Positions 6,526-6,585 of a stretch of DNA of 6,585 bases are shown piece by piece. This DNA is from Candidatus Stahliibacteriota bacterium (GTDB taxonomy: Bacteria; Hydrothermota; Tepidihabitantia; SM23-42). The notes beneath the pieces were generated by a model, which was not told the origin of the DNA, did no database searches, and was given only the letters and a program-made list of their open reading frames with translations. A program made the translations under genes and the position numbers. The stretch covers positions 1 through 6,585 of the forward strand of contig JAUWLY010000162.1 of NCBI GenBank assembly GCA_030613445.1. Reading direction: 5' to 3'. The stretch's first letter is position 1; each line of letters begins with the position of its first letter.

Positions 6526-6585
6526 ATGGGAGAAAAAGACTTTTCTGAAATTGCCCGACTCAGCGAGCGCTTAAACAAGGATCCC
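6526..6585 (+). CDS. Start of a gene, probably a TPR-repeat protein (first 20 codons, 3' end outside window)
   Basis: An ATG with a good ribosome binding site opens a frame that runs to the window edge: MGEKDFSEIARLSERLNKDP. The ARLSERLNKDP segment resembles the first helix of tetratricopeptide proteins, in which it is often followed by a sequence like SRLFxPLAEEYRK. There is no signal peptide, so a cytoplasmic protein is expected if this is correct. With 20 residues the family call is tentative; the existence of the gene is better supported, by promoter, ribosome binding site and reading frame together. Confidence 0.6.
   Translation, partial: MGEKDFSEIARLSERLNKDP

Overview
The window looks like bacterial chromosomal DNA of moderate GC content (roughly 40-45% by eye). 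It is densely packed, and every gene lies on the + strand. The best taxonomic hint is the DUF4837-type lipoprotein near the right end, a family I associate with Bacteroidetes and related FCB-group lineages. Together with type IV pilus retraction ATPases and AT-leaning codon use, this suggests an FCB-group or candidate-phylum bacterium (for example a WOR-3/Stahlbacteria-like lineage). That placement is an inference and is not proven by the sequence.

Layout: (1) 2-385 is the C-terminal third of RodA, the SEDS peptidoglycan glycosyltransferase, cut by the window edge. (2) A 93-nt gap carries a sigma70-like promoter candidate (TTGACA, 17 nt, TATGCT). (3) 479-1213 encodes a small exported protein, probably a lipoprotein, with a fibronectin-III-like beta-rich region. 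(4) 1237-2295 and 2298-3371 encode two tandem PilT-family retraction ATPases. (5) 3371-5443 encodes a full-length RecG helicase that starts with GTG inside the pilT2 stop codon. (6) 5454-6470 encodes a DUF4837-type lipoprotein. (7) A second promoter candidate with a perfect TTGACA lies at 6474-6501, followed by the first 20 codons of a new gene, probably a TPR protein.

The gaps from the first lipoprotein gene to the DUF4837 gene are 23, 2, -1 and 10 nt, so these five genes probably form one operon. The two PilT proteins would power pilus retraction at the inner membrane. RecG handles stalled forks and branched DNA, and is likely a passenger in the same transcript. The roles of the two lipoproteins are unknown.

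The most notable point is that the first PilT keeps essentially every other catalytic and structural motif but has Asn in place of the invariant Walker A Lys (GPTGSGNST). The adjacent second PilT has an intact Lys. This may be a catalytic/pseudo-ATPase pair, a recent loss, or a single-base sequence error. I saw no RNA gene, CRISPR array, insertion sequence or convincing terminator, and no gene-free stretch above 300 bases.
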